DNA from: an uncultured Collinsella sp. | GTDB taxonomy: Bacteria; Actinomycetota; Coriobacteriia; Coriobacteriales; Coriobacteriaceae | DNA length: 7,887 nt | Reading direction: 5' to 3' | Assembly (NCBI GenBank): GCA_902489515.1 | Contig: CABUAL010000080.1 | Location: 1-7,887 of the forward strand | Shown: piece by piece, positions 1 through 6,642 of the stretch | Layout of the letters: every line of letters begins with the position of its first letter | Position numbering within the stretch: position 1 is the first letter of the stretch | Translations under genes and position numbers: made by a program | Notes under the pieces: generated by a model | What the model was told of the DNA's origin: nothing | The model's input: only the letters and a program-made list of their open reading frames with translations | Databases searched by the model: none

Positions 1-2162
1 AGCTGGCTCACGCGCATGTTGGCGCAAGCCGTCGCGTGATGGGCGAGGGCTGCGCCGACGACCCGGCCGATTGGTGCATCGCCGTGGGCGATATGGCCGA
101 CTACGTGGTCGAGACCGATCGTGGCCATTACGTGACCCGCGACGAGGTCTACGACATCCTACGCCAGGCCGAGGACAACGGCTTTGTGCACCAGATCACC
201 AACATTGACGGCGAGAACAAGATCTTCGCCATCTGCAACTGCAACGTCAACGTGTGCTACGCCCTGCGCACCTCGCAGCTGTTCAACACGCCCAACCTGT
301 CGCGCTCGGCCTATGTCGCCAAGGTCGAGAAGGACAAGTGCGTGGCCTGCGGTCGCTGCGTTGAGGTGTGTCCGGCCGGCGCCGCCAAGCTGGGCCAGAA
401 GCTCTGCAGCAAAAAGGCGGGCGGACAGGTGCCCGAGTATCCGCGCCAGGAGCTGCCCGATGCCACCAAGTGGGACCACACCAAGTGGTCGCCCAACTAC
501 CGCAACGACAACCGCATCGAGACGCATGAGTCCGGCACCGCGCCCTGCAAGACGGCCTGCCCCGCGCACGTTGCCGTTCAGGGCTATTTGAAGCTCGCGG
601 CTCAGGGTCGCTATGACGAGGCCCTAGCACTCATTAAGCGCGAGAACCCTCTGCCCGCTATCTGCGGCCGTGTGTGCAATCGCCGCTGCGAGGATGCCTG
701 CACCCGCGGCCGTGTGGACGCCGCCGTGGCCATCGACGAGGTCAAGAAGTTCATCGCCCAGCGCGATCTTGATGCCGCGACCCGCTATGTCCCGCCCGTG
801 GTGACGCCGACGCGCGCTGGCGGCTTCGACCAGAAGATCGCCATTATCGGTGCCGGTCCGGCCGGCCTGTCCTGCGCTTTCTACCTGGCCGAGAAGGGCT
901 ACAAGCCCGTCGTGTTCGAGAAGAACGAGCGCCCGGGCGGCATGCTCACCTACGGCATTCCCAGCTTTAAGCTGCAGAAGGACGTTATCGAGGCCGAGGT
1001 CGAGGTTATTCGCCTGATGGGTGCCGAGTTCCGCTATGGCGTGGAGGTCGGTCGCGATGTGACGCTCGATGAGCTGCGCGAGCAGGGCTTTAAGGCCTTT
1101 TATGTTGCCATCGGCTGCCAGGGCGGCCGCCTTGCCGGTATTCCGGGCGAGGACGCCGAGGACGTGACCGTGGCCGTCGACTTCTTGCGCGAGGTCAACA
1201 GCGGCAAGATCGACGCGCTGCCCGGCCGCACCATCGTGGTGGGCGGCGGCAACGTGGCTATCGATGTCGCGCGCAACGCCTGCCGTTTGGGTTCCGAGCA
1301 CGTTGAGATGTTCTGCCTGGAGAGCGAGGCCCAGATGCCCGCCAGCGAGGAGGAGCGTCGCGAGGCCGTTGAGGACGGCGCTCACATCAGCTGCGGCTGG
1401 GGTCCCAAGGAGGTTCACCTGGACGAGGCCGGTCGTGTGTGCGGTATCACCTTTAAGCGCTGCACGCGTGTCTTTGACGACGAGGGCCGGTTTGCGCCCG
1501 AGTACGACGAGAACGATCTGCGCCGTGTCGATGCCGACCGTGTCGTCATGTCGATTGGCCAGTCCATTGTGTGGGGCGACCTGCTGGCTGGCTCCAAGGT
1601 GGAGCTTGGCCGCGGCCAGGGTGCCCTTGCCGATCCCCAGACCTACCAGACCGCCGAACCCGACATCTTTGTGGGTGGCGATGTCTACACCGGTCCGAGC
1701 TTTGCCATCGACGCCATCGCCGCCGGTCACGAGGCCGCCGTGTCCATCCATCGCTTTGTGCAGCCGGGCTCCACGCTCACCATCGGCCGCAACCAGCGCC
1801 GCTACACCGCGCTCGACCGCGACGATGTCGTGATCGAGAGCTACGACAACGCGAGCCGCGAGGTTGCCCACGTGGACCGCGAGCGCGAGAAGGCCGCGCC
1901 GTTTAGCGAGTACGCCGAGACCTTTACCGAAGAGCAGGTGCGCGCCGAGACCGCCCGTTGCCTGGGTTGCGGTGCCTCGATCGTCGACCCCAACAAGTGC
2001 ATCGGCTGCGGCCTGTGCACCACCAAGTGCGCGTTTGACGCCATCCATCTGGATCGCGACCGCCCCGAGTGCTCCACGATGGTCAAATACGAGCAAAAGC
2101 TCCCAAGCCTCGGCAAGTACGCGCTCAAGCGTGCGATTAAGATTAAATTCGGGAAGAAGTAA
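1..2162 (+). CDS. FAD/NAD(P)-dependent oxidoreductase with multiple 4Fe-4S sites (GltD/NfnB-like), 5' partial
   Basis: The reading frame is open from the left edge (first full codon at 3) to TAA at 2160-2162, 719 visible residues, so the true start is probably outside. The GTG/ATG pair at 36-41 lacks a Shine-Dalgarno sequence, and the residues before it read on without a stop. Counting from the GTG at 36, visible parts in order are: Cys6 and Cys14; CNCNVNVC (Cys67, 69, 74); a ferredoxin motif CVACGRCVEVC (102-112); the Cys-rich DPYD/GltD-type domain (Cys171, 175, 210, 214, 218, 222); FAD-binding GAGPAG near 272; NAD(P)-binding GGGNVAIDVAR near 403; CLGC (642-645); and a C-terminal CIGCGLCTTKC (655-665). 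The family passes electrons between NAD(P)H, FAD and iron-sulfur clusters in the cytoplasm, and some members bifurcate electrons. The physiological partner here is unknown. Its neighbour hypA hints at hydrogen or reductant metabolism, which is an inference. Family is confident; substrate is not. Confidence 0.88.
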   Translation, partial: LAHAHVGASRRVMGEGCADDPADWCIAVGDMADYVVETDRGHYVTRDEVYDILRQAEDNGFVHQITNIDGENKIFAICNCNVNVCYALRTSQLFNTPNLSRSAYVAKVEKDKCVACGRCVEVCPAGAAKLGQKLCSKKAGGQVPEYPRQELPDATKWDHTKWSPNYRNDNRIETHESGTAPCKTACPAHVAVQGYLKLAAQGRYDEALALIKRENPLPAICGRVCNRRCEDACTRGRVDAAVAIDEVKKFIAQRDLDAATRYVPPVVTPTRAGGFDQKIAIIGAGPAGLSCAFYLAEKGYKPVVFEKNERPGGMLTYGIPSFKLQKDVIEAEVEVIRLMGAEFRYGVEVGRDVTLDELREQGFKAFYVAIGCQGGRLAGIPGEDAEDVTVAVDFLREVNSGKIDALPGRTIVVGGGNVAIDVARNACRLGSEHVEMFCLESEAQMPASEEERREAVEDGAHISCGWGPKEVHLDEAGRVCGITFKRCTRVFDDEGRFAPEYDENDLRRVDADRVVMSIGQSIVWGDLLAGSKVELGRGQGALADPQTYQTAEPDIFVGGDVYTGPSFAIDAIAAGHEAAVSIHRFVQPGSTLTIGRNQRRYTALDRDDVVIESYDNASREVAHVDREREKAAPFSEYAETFTEEQVRAETARCLGCGASIVDPNKCIGCGLCTTKCAFDAIHLDRDRPECSTMVKYEQKLPSLGKYALKRAIKIKFGKK

Positions 2163-2175
2163 AAGAACCTAACAA

Positions 2176-2213
2176 GTAAGTGAGCGGCGCGGGGGCGTCG
2201 CTCACTTACGTTT
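2176..2213 (+). terminator. Probable hairpin terminator after the oxidoreductase gene
   Basis: Arms at 2176-2186 (GTAAGTGAGCG) and 2199-2209 are perfectly complementary over 11 bp. Three further inner pairs, one of them G-T, close a six-base loop. The hairpin begins 13 bases after the stop codon. Only a short GTTT follows, so termination may be incomplete and some transcripts could continue into hypA. Confidence 0.6.
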
Positions 2214-2252
2214 GGCTGGCATCGCATCAACCGTTGTGGAAAGGTTTCTACC

Positions 2253-2681
2253 TTGCATGAATTAGGGATTGTGTATCACATCATTCGCGATGTTGAGAAC
2301 GTGGCGCGCGCCAATGGCGTGCGTCGCGTTTCGAGCGTGACGCTGCTGCTGGGCGAGGTCTCGGGCGTTGTTCCCGATCTGCTACTCGACGCTTGGCGCT
2401 GGGCGGCAGATAAAAAGTCCATCACCGAGGGTGCGGAGCTTATTGTGGAGCCTGTCGAGGCCGTGACGCATTGCGAGGCGTGCGGCTGCGACTACGCGAC
2501 GGTCGAGCACGGCAAGACCTGCCCCCATTGCGGCAGCGGCGAGACATACCTGCTGCAGGGCCAGGAGGTCATGATCAAGCAGATCGAGACCCCCGACGAG
2601 GACCCGGCAGGCGCTGCCCCCGATGGCCCTTCTGAAGCCCCCGATGCCGTCGACGCCGCCAACCCCCTCCACATCGCCTAA
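2253..2681 (+). CDS. hypA: Hydrogenase maturation nickel/zinc metallochaperone HypA (TTG start)
   Basis: This 142-residue protein matches HypA, which binds nickel and hands it to the [NiFe]-hydrogenase large subunit during cofactor assembly, together with HypB. It opens with MHELG; His2 of the invariant Met-His-Glu start is a nickel ligand in the family. The zinc site is CEAC at 74-77 and CPHC at 90-93. The start must be TTG at 2253, because this codon alone places His-Glu directly after Met, and AAAGG at 2240-2244 lies eight bases before it. The ATG at 2257 is in another frame and reaches TAG after two codons. Typical HypA proteins have about 113-120 residues; here the last 30 or so form a Pro/Ala/Asp/Glu-rich tail (from about 113) with no recognised domain. 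The gene lies 90 bases after the oxidoreductase. No hypB or hydrogenase gene is in view. Confidence 0.93.
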   Translation: MHELGIVYHIIRDVENVARANGVRRVSSVTLLLGEVSGVVPDLLLDAWRWAADKKSITEGAELIVEPVEAVTHCEACGCDYATVEHGKTCPHCGSGETYLLQGQEVMIKQIETPDEDPAGAAPDGPSEAPDAVDAANPLHIA

Positions 2682-2685
2682 CTTG

Positions 2686-2737
2686 GTCGTTGGGGACGTT
2701 CTTAAACGACTAGTCAAACAAGAACGTCCCCAATGAC
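2686..2737. repeat. 18-bp hairpin repeat (GGGGACGTTCTT type)
   Basis: Arms at 2690-2703 (TTGGGGACGTTCTT) and 2720-2733 are perfectly complementary over 14 bp. Four outer pairs (2686-2689 with 2734-2737, one of them G-T) extend the stem to 18 bp. The 16-base loop contains the palindrome GACTAGTC (2708-2715). It starts five bases after the hypA stop codon. No T-tract follows, so a classical Rho-independent terminator is less likely than a REP-like or MITE-like dispersed element, although it could still slow transcription or protect the hypA message. The REP-like assignment is an inference from shape. Confidence 0.65.
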
Positions 2738-2739
2738 TA

Positions 2740-2945
2740 CTTGCGCTAAAGCATAAGTCACGCTAATAGTCAAGTTATGTCTGTTTAAACAAAATAGCAG
2801 CAGTACAAGCGCATTCGAGCTTGCCTAAAATCGATATTAATGAACAGCCTGCTTGTATCTGTAAAATGAATGGCTTGATGAGCGACGCTTTGGCGGGTAA
2901 TGAGTCGAAAAGCAGCAACATAACCAACTTGTAACAAACCTAGAC
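2740..2945. other. Gene-free, relatively AT-rich upstream region of the PTS operon
   Basis: There is no supported gene between the hypA-side hairpin and the PTS promoter. The base composition is clearly more AT-rich than the flanking genes. The stretch holds the distal GTTTAAACAAA copy (2783-2793) and a small palindrome TTGTAACAA at 2929-2937, and otherwise I see nothing I can name. Confidence 0.6.
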
Positions 2946-2956
2946 GTTTAAACAAA
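2783..2956 (+). repeat. Direct repeat pair GTTTAAACAAA upstream of the PTS promoter (2783-2793 and 2946-2956)
   Basis: The 11-base sequence GTTTAAACAAA occurs at 2783-2793 and again at 2946-2956, 163 bases apart. Each copy contains the perfect palindrome GTTTAAAC. The downstream copy ends 25 bases before the TATAAT box, so its palindrome centre lies about 45 bases upstream of the expected transcription start. That is a usual place for an activator. They could be operators for a PTS regulator; no regulator gene is in the window. Confidence 0.45.
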
Positions 2957-2958
2957 TA

Positions 2959-2994
2959 ATGCAACCTTTTGCGAATTTAGCTATAATTCCACAA
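2959..2994 (+). promoter_or_regulatory. Promoter of the mannose-type PTS operon
   Basis: A perfect -10 hexamer TATAAT lies at 2982-2987, which would start transcription near 2994 and give a leader of about 64 bases. The -35 region (ATGCAA at 2959-2964, spacer 17) is a poor match to TTGACA and there is no extended -10 TG. A good -10 with a weak -35 fits a promoter that needs an activator, in line with the palindrome just upstream. No sigma-54 type GG/GC element was seen. Confidence 0.55.
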
Positions 2995-3057
2995 ACCAAA
3001 CAGGTATACTTCCTTAATGTCGTGTAGGAAATACGTAGACAAAAAGGAGGTTATGTG

Positions 3058-4047
3058 ATGGTAAGTATTGTTCTTGCTAGCCACGGGGACTTGGCAGCTG
3101 GAATCAAGCAGACGGGCTCGATGGTCTTTGGCGATCAGCCGTCTGTAGCCGTGGTCTCGCTCGAGCCGAGCATGGGCCCCGACGACTTCCGTGCCAAGGT
3201 CGAGGAAGCAGTCGCTTCCTTCGAGGACCAGGAGCAGGTGCTCTTCCTCGTTGATCTGTGGGGCGGCACGCCGTTCAACCAGATCAGCGGGCTCATCGAG
3301 GGCCACGATTCCTGGGCTATCGTCACCGGTGTCAACCTGCCTATGCTCATCGAGGCATATTCGCAGCGCTTTGATGCAAAGAACACTGCACATGCGATCG
3401 CAAAACATCTCGTGACTGAGGCTAAGGCTGGCGTGCGCGTCAAGCCCGAGTCTCTGGAGCCCGAGGAGAAGAAGCCGGCTGCGGCCGCCGCTGCTCCTGC
3501 AGGCGCCATCCCTCCGGGAACGGTCATCGGCGACGGGCACATCAAGATTGCCCACGTCCGTATCGACACCCGTCTGCTGCATGGCCAGGTGGCCACCACG
3601 TGGACCAAGCAGATCAACCCCAACCGCATCATCGTGGTTTCCGACGGCGTTGCTCACGACGAGCTCCGCAAGACCATGATCGAGCAGGCTGCCCCTCCGG
3701 GAGTCCATGCCAACGTCGTGCCCATCAAGAAGATGGCCGAGGTCGTCAAGGACACGCGCTTTGGTGACACCAAGGCCATGCTGCTCTTCGAGAACCCGCA
3801 GGATCTGCTCAAGGCCATCGAGGCCGGCGTCGACATCAAGGAAGTCAACATCGGTTCCATGGCTCACTCCAAGGGCAAGGTCGTCGTCACCAACGCCGTC
3901 GCCATGGGCGATGACGACGTCAAGACTCTCGAGGCCCTCAAGGCTAAGGGCGTCAAGTTCGAGGTCCGCAAGGTTCCTTCGGATTCCTCCGAGGATCTCG
4001 ACGCCATGTTGAAGAAAGCTAAGGCCGAACTGGCCGCTCAAGCATAG
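3058..4047 (+). CDS. manL: PTS mannose-family fused EIIAB component
   Basis: This cytoplasmic fusion carries phosphate from HPr to the incoming sugar. The EIIA-Man domain covers about residues 1-125, with the expected phosphorylated His9 in VLASHG and the family segment DLWGGTPFN at 66-74. An Ala/Pro/Glu-rich linker follows (about 130-155). The EIIB domain covers about 160-329, with the second phosphorylation site His175 in RIDTRLLHGQV. The ATG at 3058 is preferred because AAGGAGG at 3044-3050 stands seven bases before it. A GTG at 3055 is possible but only four bases from that site. At 329 residues it has the usual length of ManL/ManX-type proteins. It is the first gene of the operon and is 18 bases from EIIC. 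The EIIAB+IIC+IID+DUF956 set resembles glucose/mannose transporters, but the sugar cannot be read from sequence alone. Confidence 0.95.
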   Translation: MVSIVLASHGDLAAGIKQTGSMVFGDQPSVAVVSLEPSMGPDDFRAKVEEAVASFEDQEQVLFLVDLWGGTPFNQISGLIEGHDSWAIVTGVNLPMLIEAYSQRFDAKNTAHAIAKHLVTEAKAGVRVKPESLEPEEKKPAAAAAAPAGAIPPGTVIGDGHIKIAHVRIDTRLLHGQVATTWTKQINPNRIIVVSDGVAHDELRKTMIEQAAPPGVHANVVPIKKMAEVVKDTRFGDTKAMLLFENPQDLLKAIEAGVDIKEVNIGSMAHSKGKVVVTNAVAMGDDDVKTLEALKAKGVKFEVRKVPSDSSEDLDAMLKKAKAELAAQA

Positions 4048-4065
4048 TAAAGGAGGGTCCGATAC

Positions 4066-4884
4066 ATGTCTGCAATCACTATTCTGCTTGTTGCGATTGT
4101 CGCGTTGCTTGCCGGTATGGAAGGCATTCTGGATGAGTTCCAGTTCCATCAGCCGCTCGTGGCATGCACGCTTATCGGTCTCGTAACCGGTCACCTTCAG
4201 GAGGGCATCCTCCTGGGCGGTTCGCTCCAGATGATGGCCCTTGGCTGGGCTAACGTCGGCGCCGCCGTCGCGCCTGACGCCGCTCTGGCCTCGGTCGCCT
4301 CTTCGATCATCATGGTGCTCGCCCTCAACGGCGGCGCTACCGATCCGTCGAAGGCCGTTACCGCCGCTATCGCCGTCGCTGTCCCGCTGTCGGTCGCTGG
4401 TCTGTTCCTGACCATGATCTGCCGTACCCTGGCTACCGCTATCGCTCACGCCATGGACGGTTGCGCCGAGAAGGGCGACTTCGCCGGCATCGAGCGTTGG
4501 CAGTACATTGCCATCCTTATGCAGGGCCTTCGTATCGCCATCCCGGCAGTACTTCTGTGCATCATCCCGGCCGAGGCTGTTACCAACGCGCTTAACGCTA
4601 TGCCCGACTGGCTGTCCGGCGGCATGGCTGTCGGCGGCGGCATGGTCGCTTCCGTCGGTTACGCCATGGTCATCAACATGATGGCCACCAAGGAGACCTG
4701 GCCGTTCTTCATCCTCGGCTTTGTCCTTGCTGCCATCCCTCAGCTCACGCTGATCGCCCTTGGCCTCATCGGCATCTCCCTTGCCCTCATCTACCTTGGC
4801 CTTAAGGATCTGGCCAAGCAGGGTGGCGGCATGGGCGGTGGCTCCGGTGACCCGCTCGGCGACATTCTGAACGATTACGAGTAG
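4066..4884 (+). CDS. manM: PTS mannose-family EIIC membrane component
   Basis: EIIC is the membrane subunit that, with EIID, forms the sugar channel. The 272 residues are mostly hydrophobic. Membrane-prone segments lie near 3-20, 28-50, 65-88, 95-125, 147-172, 184-206, and 211-246 (probably two spans). Family-typical stretches include LVTGHLQEGILLGGSLQM starting near 39 and the Gly-rich GGMAVGGGMVASVGYAM near 185. A Gly/Ser-rich cytoplasmic-type tail follows (about 252-264) and ends in an acidic end. The ATG at 4066 is set by AAGGAGGG at 4050-4057. The stop codon TAG (4882-4884) overlaps the ribosome binding site of EIID, so the two are probably translated in step. The length is normal for the ManY/ManM family. 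Confidence 0.95.
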   Translation: MSAITILLVAIVALLAGMEGILDEFQFHQPLVACTLIGLVTGHLQEGILLGGSLQMMALGWANVGAAVAPDAALASVASSIIMVLALNGGATDPSKAVTAAIAVAVPLSVAGLFLTMICRTLATAIAHAMDGCAEKGDFAGIERWQYIAILMQGLRIAIPAVLLCIIPAEAVTNALNAMPDWLSGGMAVGGGMVASVGYAMVINMMATKETWPFFILGFVLAAIPQLTLIALGLIGISLALIYLGLKDLAKQGGGMGGGSGDPLGDILNDYE

Positions 4885-4900
4885 GAGGGGAGTGATACAT

Positions 4901-5821
4901 ATGGCAGAGAACAAGATTCAGCTCACCAAGGCTGACCGCAAGAAGGTTTGCTTCCGTCATCAGTTCCTTCAGGGCTCGTGGAACTACGAGCGTATGCAGA
5001 ACGGCGGCTGGTGCTTCGCAATGATCCCTGCGATCAAGAAGCTCTACACCAGCAAGGATGACCAGATTGCCGCTCTTAAGCGCCACCTGGAGTTCTATAA
5101 CACCCACCCCTATGTTTCCGCCCCCGTCATTGGCGTTACCCTCGCTCTCGAGGAGGAGCGCGCCAACGGTGCTCCGATCGACGACGTCGCCATCCAGGGC
5201 GTCAAGGTCGGTATGATGGGCCCGCTCGCCGGCGTCGGCGACCCCGCCTTCTGGTTCACCCTTCGCCCGATTTTGGGCGCTCTGGGCGCTTCCATGGCCC
5301 TGTCCGGTAGTATCGCCGGTCCGCTGCTGTTCTTCTTTGCGTGGAACATCATCCGTTACGCTTTCCTGTGGTACACGCAGGAGTTTGGCTACAAGGTCGG
5401 CTCCTCCATCGCCAAGGACCTCTCCGGCGGTCTGATGGGCAAGGTCACCGAGGGTGCTTCCATCCTGGGTATGTTCATCATCGGCGCCCTGGTCGAGCGC
5501 TGGGTGTCCATCTCCTTCACCCCGGTCGTCTCCAAGGTCACGCAGTCTGCTGGCGCCTTTATCGACTGGGCTAGCCTGCCCTCCGGCTCCGAGGGCGTCA
5601 AGGAAGCGCTGACGATGTACAACTCCATCGGTGCTACCGCCCTTGATCAGGTTAAGGTCACCACGCTTCAGGCTAACCTCGATCAGCTCATCCCCGGCCT
5701 TGCCGCTGTGTGCCTGACCCTGCTGGTCTGCAAGCTCCTCAAGAAGAAGGTCAGCCCGATCGTCATCATCCTGGCTCTCTTCGCCGTCGGCATCATCGGT
5801 CGCGTCTGCGGCTTCATGTAA
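4901..5821 (+). CDS. manN: PTS mannose-family EIID membrane component
   Basis: EIID is the second membrane subunit, found only in mannose-family PTS permeases. Family signatures are the N-terminal RHQFLQGSWNYERMQNGGW (19-37), FYNTHPYVSAPVIGVTLALEE (65-85) and GPLAGVGDP (107-115). Hydrophobic spans lie near 125-155, 186-205, 265-280 and 286-303. I choose ATG at 4901 because AGGAGGGG at 4883-4890 is ten bases upstream. The GTG at 4892 is almost touching that site and is unlikely. The 306 residues match ManN/ManZ in length, and the protein begins 16 bases after EIIC. The last gene of the core operon, it is followed by a terminator at 5878-5925. Substrate specificity within mannose, glucose or amino-sugar transport is not certain. 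Confidence 0.95.
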   Translation: MAENKIQLTKADRKKVCFRHQFLQGSWNYERMQNGGWCFAMIPAIKKLYTSKDDQIAALKRHLEFYNTHPYVSAPVIGVTLALEEERANGAPIDDVAIQGVKVGMMGPLAGVGDPAFWFTLRPILGALGASMALSGSIAGPLLFFFAWNIIRYAFLWYTQEFGYKVGSSIAKDLSGGLMGKVTEGASILGMFIIGALVERWVSISFTPVVSKVTQSAGAFIDWASLPSGSEGVKEALTMYNSIGATALDQVKVTTLQANLDQLIPGLAAVCLTLLVCKLLKKKVSPIVIILALFAVGIIGRVCGFM

Positions 5822-5871
5822 GCACGCTTCGGCTTAAGACCGAGAGTTGCTAGGCAAGGGCTTTTGAGCCA

Positions 5872-5901
5872 TTGAAACGGACCGCACCCGGTGGGTACAC
5901 T
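5872..5901 (+). promoter_or_regulatory. Possible promoter of the DUF956 gene, overlapping the operon terminator
   Basis: TTGAAA at 5872-5877 and TACACT at 5896-5901 are separated by 18 bases, a plausible sigma-70 type promoter giving a start near 5908 and a leader of about 34 bases. The -10 lies inside the loop of the terminator hairpin (5878-5913). It would allow the DUF956 gene to be transcribed separately from the PTS genes. The same TACACT hexamer occurs before the tRNA gene. Confidence 0.4.
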
Positions 5902-5925
5902 GGATGCGGTCCGATTGTTTTTATT
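5878..5925 (+). terminator. Rho-independent terminator after the PTS EIID gene
   Basis: Arms at 5878-5886 (CGGACCGCA) and 5905-5913 pair perfectly over nine bases. After one mismatch, two further G-C pairs close a loop of about 12 bases. The T-rich tract GATTGTTTTTATT follows at 5913-5925. This would separate the three PTS genes from the DUF956 gene, with some readthrough likely. Confidence 0.8.
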
Positions 5926-5941
5926 GGAGGGCGAGGCGCGT

Positions 5942-6340
5942 ATGGCGCAATCTCAGAACAGCACGGTCGATCTGGCAACGCCGGCAACCTGCCTGATGGG
6001 GCTTACCAGCCACGGTAACGTGATGGTGGGCAATAAGGCGTTTGAGTACTATAACGAGCGCAATCCCGAGGATTATATTCAAATCCCGTGGGACGAGGTC
6101 GACTATATTGCCGCCGAGGTTTTACGCGGCACCAAGAAGATCACGCGTTTTGCCATCTTCACCAAGGACAACGGTCACTTTACGTTTTCGACGCGCGACG
6201 ACAAAGAGACGCTTCGTGCGGTCCGCAAGTACGTCGACGAGGATAAGCTCGTGCGTTCGCCCGACTTTATCGATGTGACCGCCAAGGGCGCCAAGAGCAT
6301 CCCTTCCGTTATCAAAAACCTCTTCCACAAAGGCAACTAG
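5942..6340 (+). CDS. manO: DUF956 family protein (ManO-type accessory of mannose PTS)
   Basis: This 132-residue soluble protein matches the DUF956 family, which is regularly the fourth gene behind mannose-type PTS operons and is sometimes named ManO. Its biochemical role is not firmly established; a regulatory role on PTS expression has been proposed. Recognisable conserved parts are MGLTSHGNVMVGNKAFEYYN (19-38), YIQIPWDEVDYI (45-56), RFAIFTKDNGHFTFSTRD (68-85) and a basic C-terminus. The ATG at 5942 is chosen because GGAGGG at 5926-5931 precedes it by ten bases and the family begins with a short polar N-terminus. An in-frame upstream start at 5891 falls inside the terminator hairpin. No signal peptide or membrane segment is seen. 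It is separated from EIID by a terminator and may have its own promoter. Confidence 0.9.
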   Translation: MAQSQNSTVDLATPATCLMGLTSHGNVMVGNKAFEYYNERNPEDYIQIPWDEVDYIAAEVLRGTKKITRFAIFTKDNGHFTFSTRDDKETLRAVRKYVDEDKLVRSPDFIDVTAKGAKSIPSVIKNLFHKGN

Positions 6341-6362
6341 TCATTAAAGAGCGCCCCCCAAG

Positions 6363-6561
6363 TGGGACGCAGTTTCCCATGGGGCTCGATCGGGAAAGTG
6401 CATCCCAGTTCGAGCGCCGATTCCGGGATGTAGTTTCCGGAACGGGGTCGTTTGGGAAACTGTGTCCCGTTTCGAGCCGAAATTCTGGGACACAGTTTCC
6501 AGCGAGGTCCCATTGGGAAAGTTTGACCCAGAATTTGCCTGGATAGTGGGACACACTTTCC
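6363..6561. repeat. Array of 61-62 bp palindromic repeats (3.3 units)
   Basis: Motif TGGGACRCAGTTTCC or a variant occurs at 6363-6377, 6424-6438, 6486-6500 and 6547-6561 (steps of 61, 62 and 61). Its inverse, GGGAAASTGYRTCCC-like, occurs at 6392-6406, 6454-6468 and 6515-6529. The forward and inverse copies alternate, so each unit can fold. The best stem pairs 6455-6468 with 6487-6500, 14 bp without a mismatch. Spacers also share parts such as TTCGAGC (6410-6416, 6471-6477). The sequence is open in all three frames on the - strand, but the resulting peptides only mirror the repeat. It looks like a REP/BIME-type intergenic array; its function is unknown. Confidence 0.8.
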
Positions 6562-6602
6562 GGAGGGCTGTTCCACCGCAACTTCGAAGAGTGGCTATAC
6601 GC

Positions 6603-6632
6603 TGTATTACAACGGCGTAAATCTGCTACACT
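6603..6632 (+). promoter_or_regulatory. Probable promoter of tRNA-Arg
   Basis: TGCTACACT at 6624-6632 is an extended -10 (TG, one base, then TACACT), ten bases before the tRNA. The -35 region near 6603-6608 (TGTATT) is weak. This position fits a short 5' leader. Confidence 0.4.
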
Positions 6633-6642
6633 AGTACAACAT

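Noticed and set aside
624..2096. 490-codon open frame on the - strand
   Set aside because: It mirrors the oxidoreductase gene; GC-rich codon use keeps the opposite strand free of stops. The product resembles no family known to me.
2940..3000. Sigma-54 promoter typical of some mannose PTS operons
   Set aside because: No TGGCAC-N5-TTGCA-like element is present, while a perfect TATAAT is.
2977..4914. Very long open frame (645 codons) on the - strand over the PTS genes
   Set aside because: It is antisense to EIIAB and EIIC, which are certain from their family motifs. The product is low-complexity Asp/Gly/His-rich and has no recognisable domain or ribosome binding site.
6363..6561. CRISPR array
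   Set aside because: Repeats alternate in orientation, diverge strongly, and the intervening sequences share similarity with each other. No cas gene is seen.
6312..6581. Overlapping open frames in three - strand frames
   Set aside because: All three are read from the palindromic repeat array and reflect its period, not a gene.
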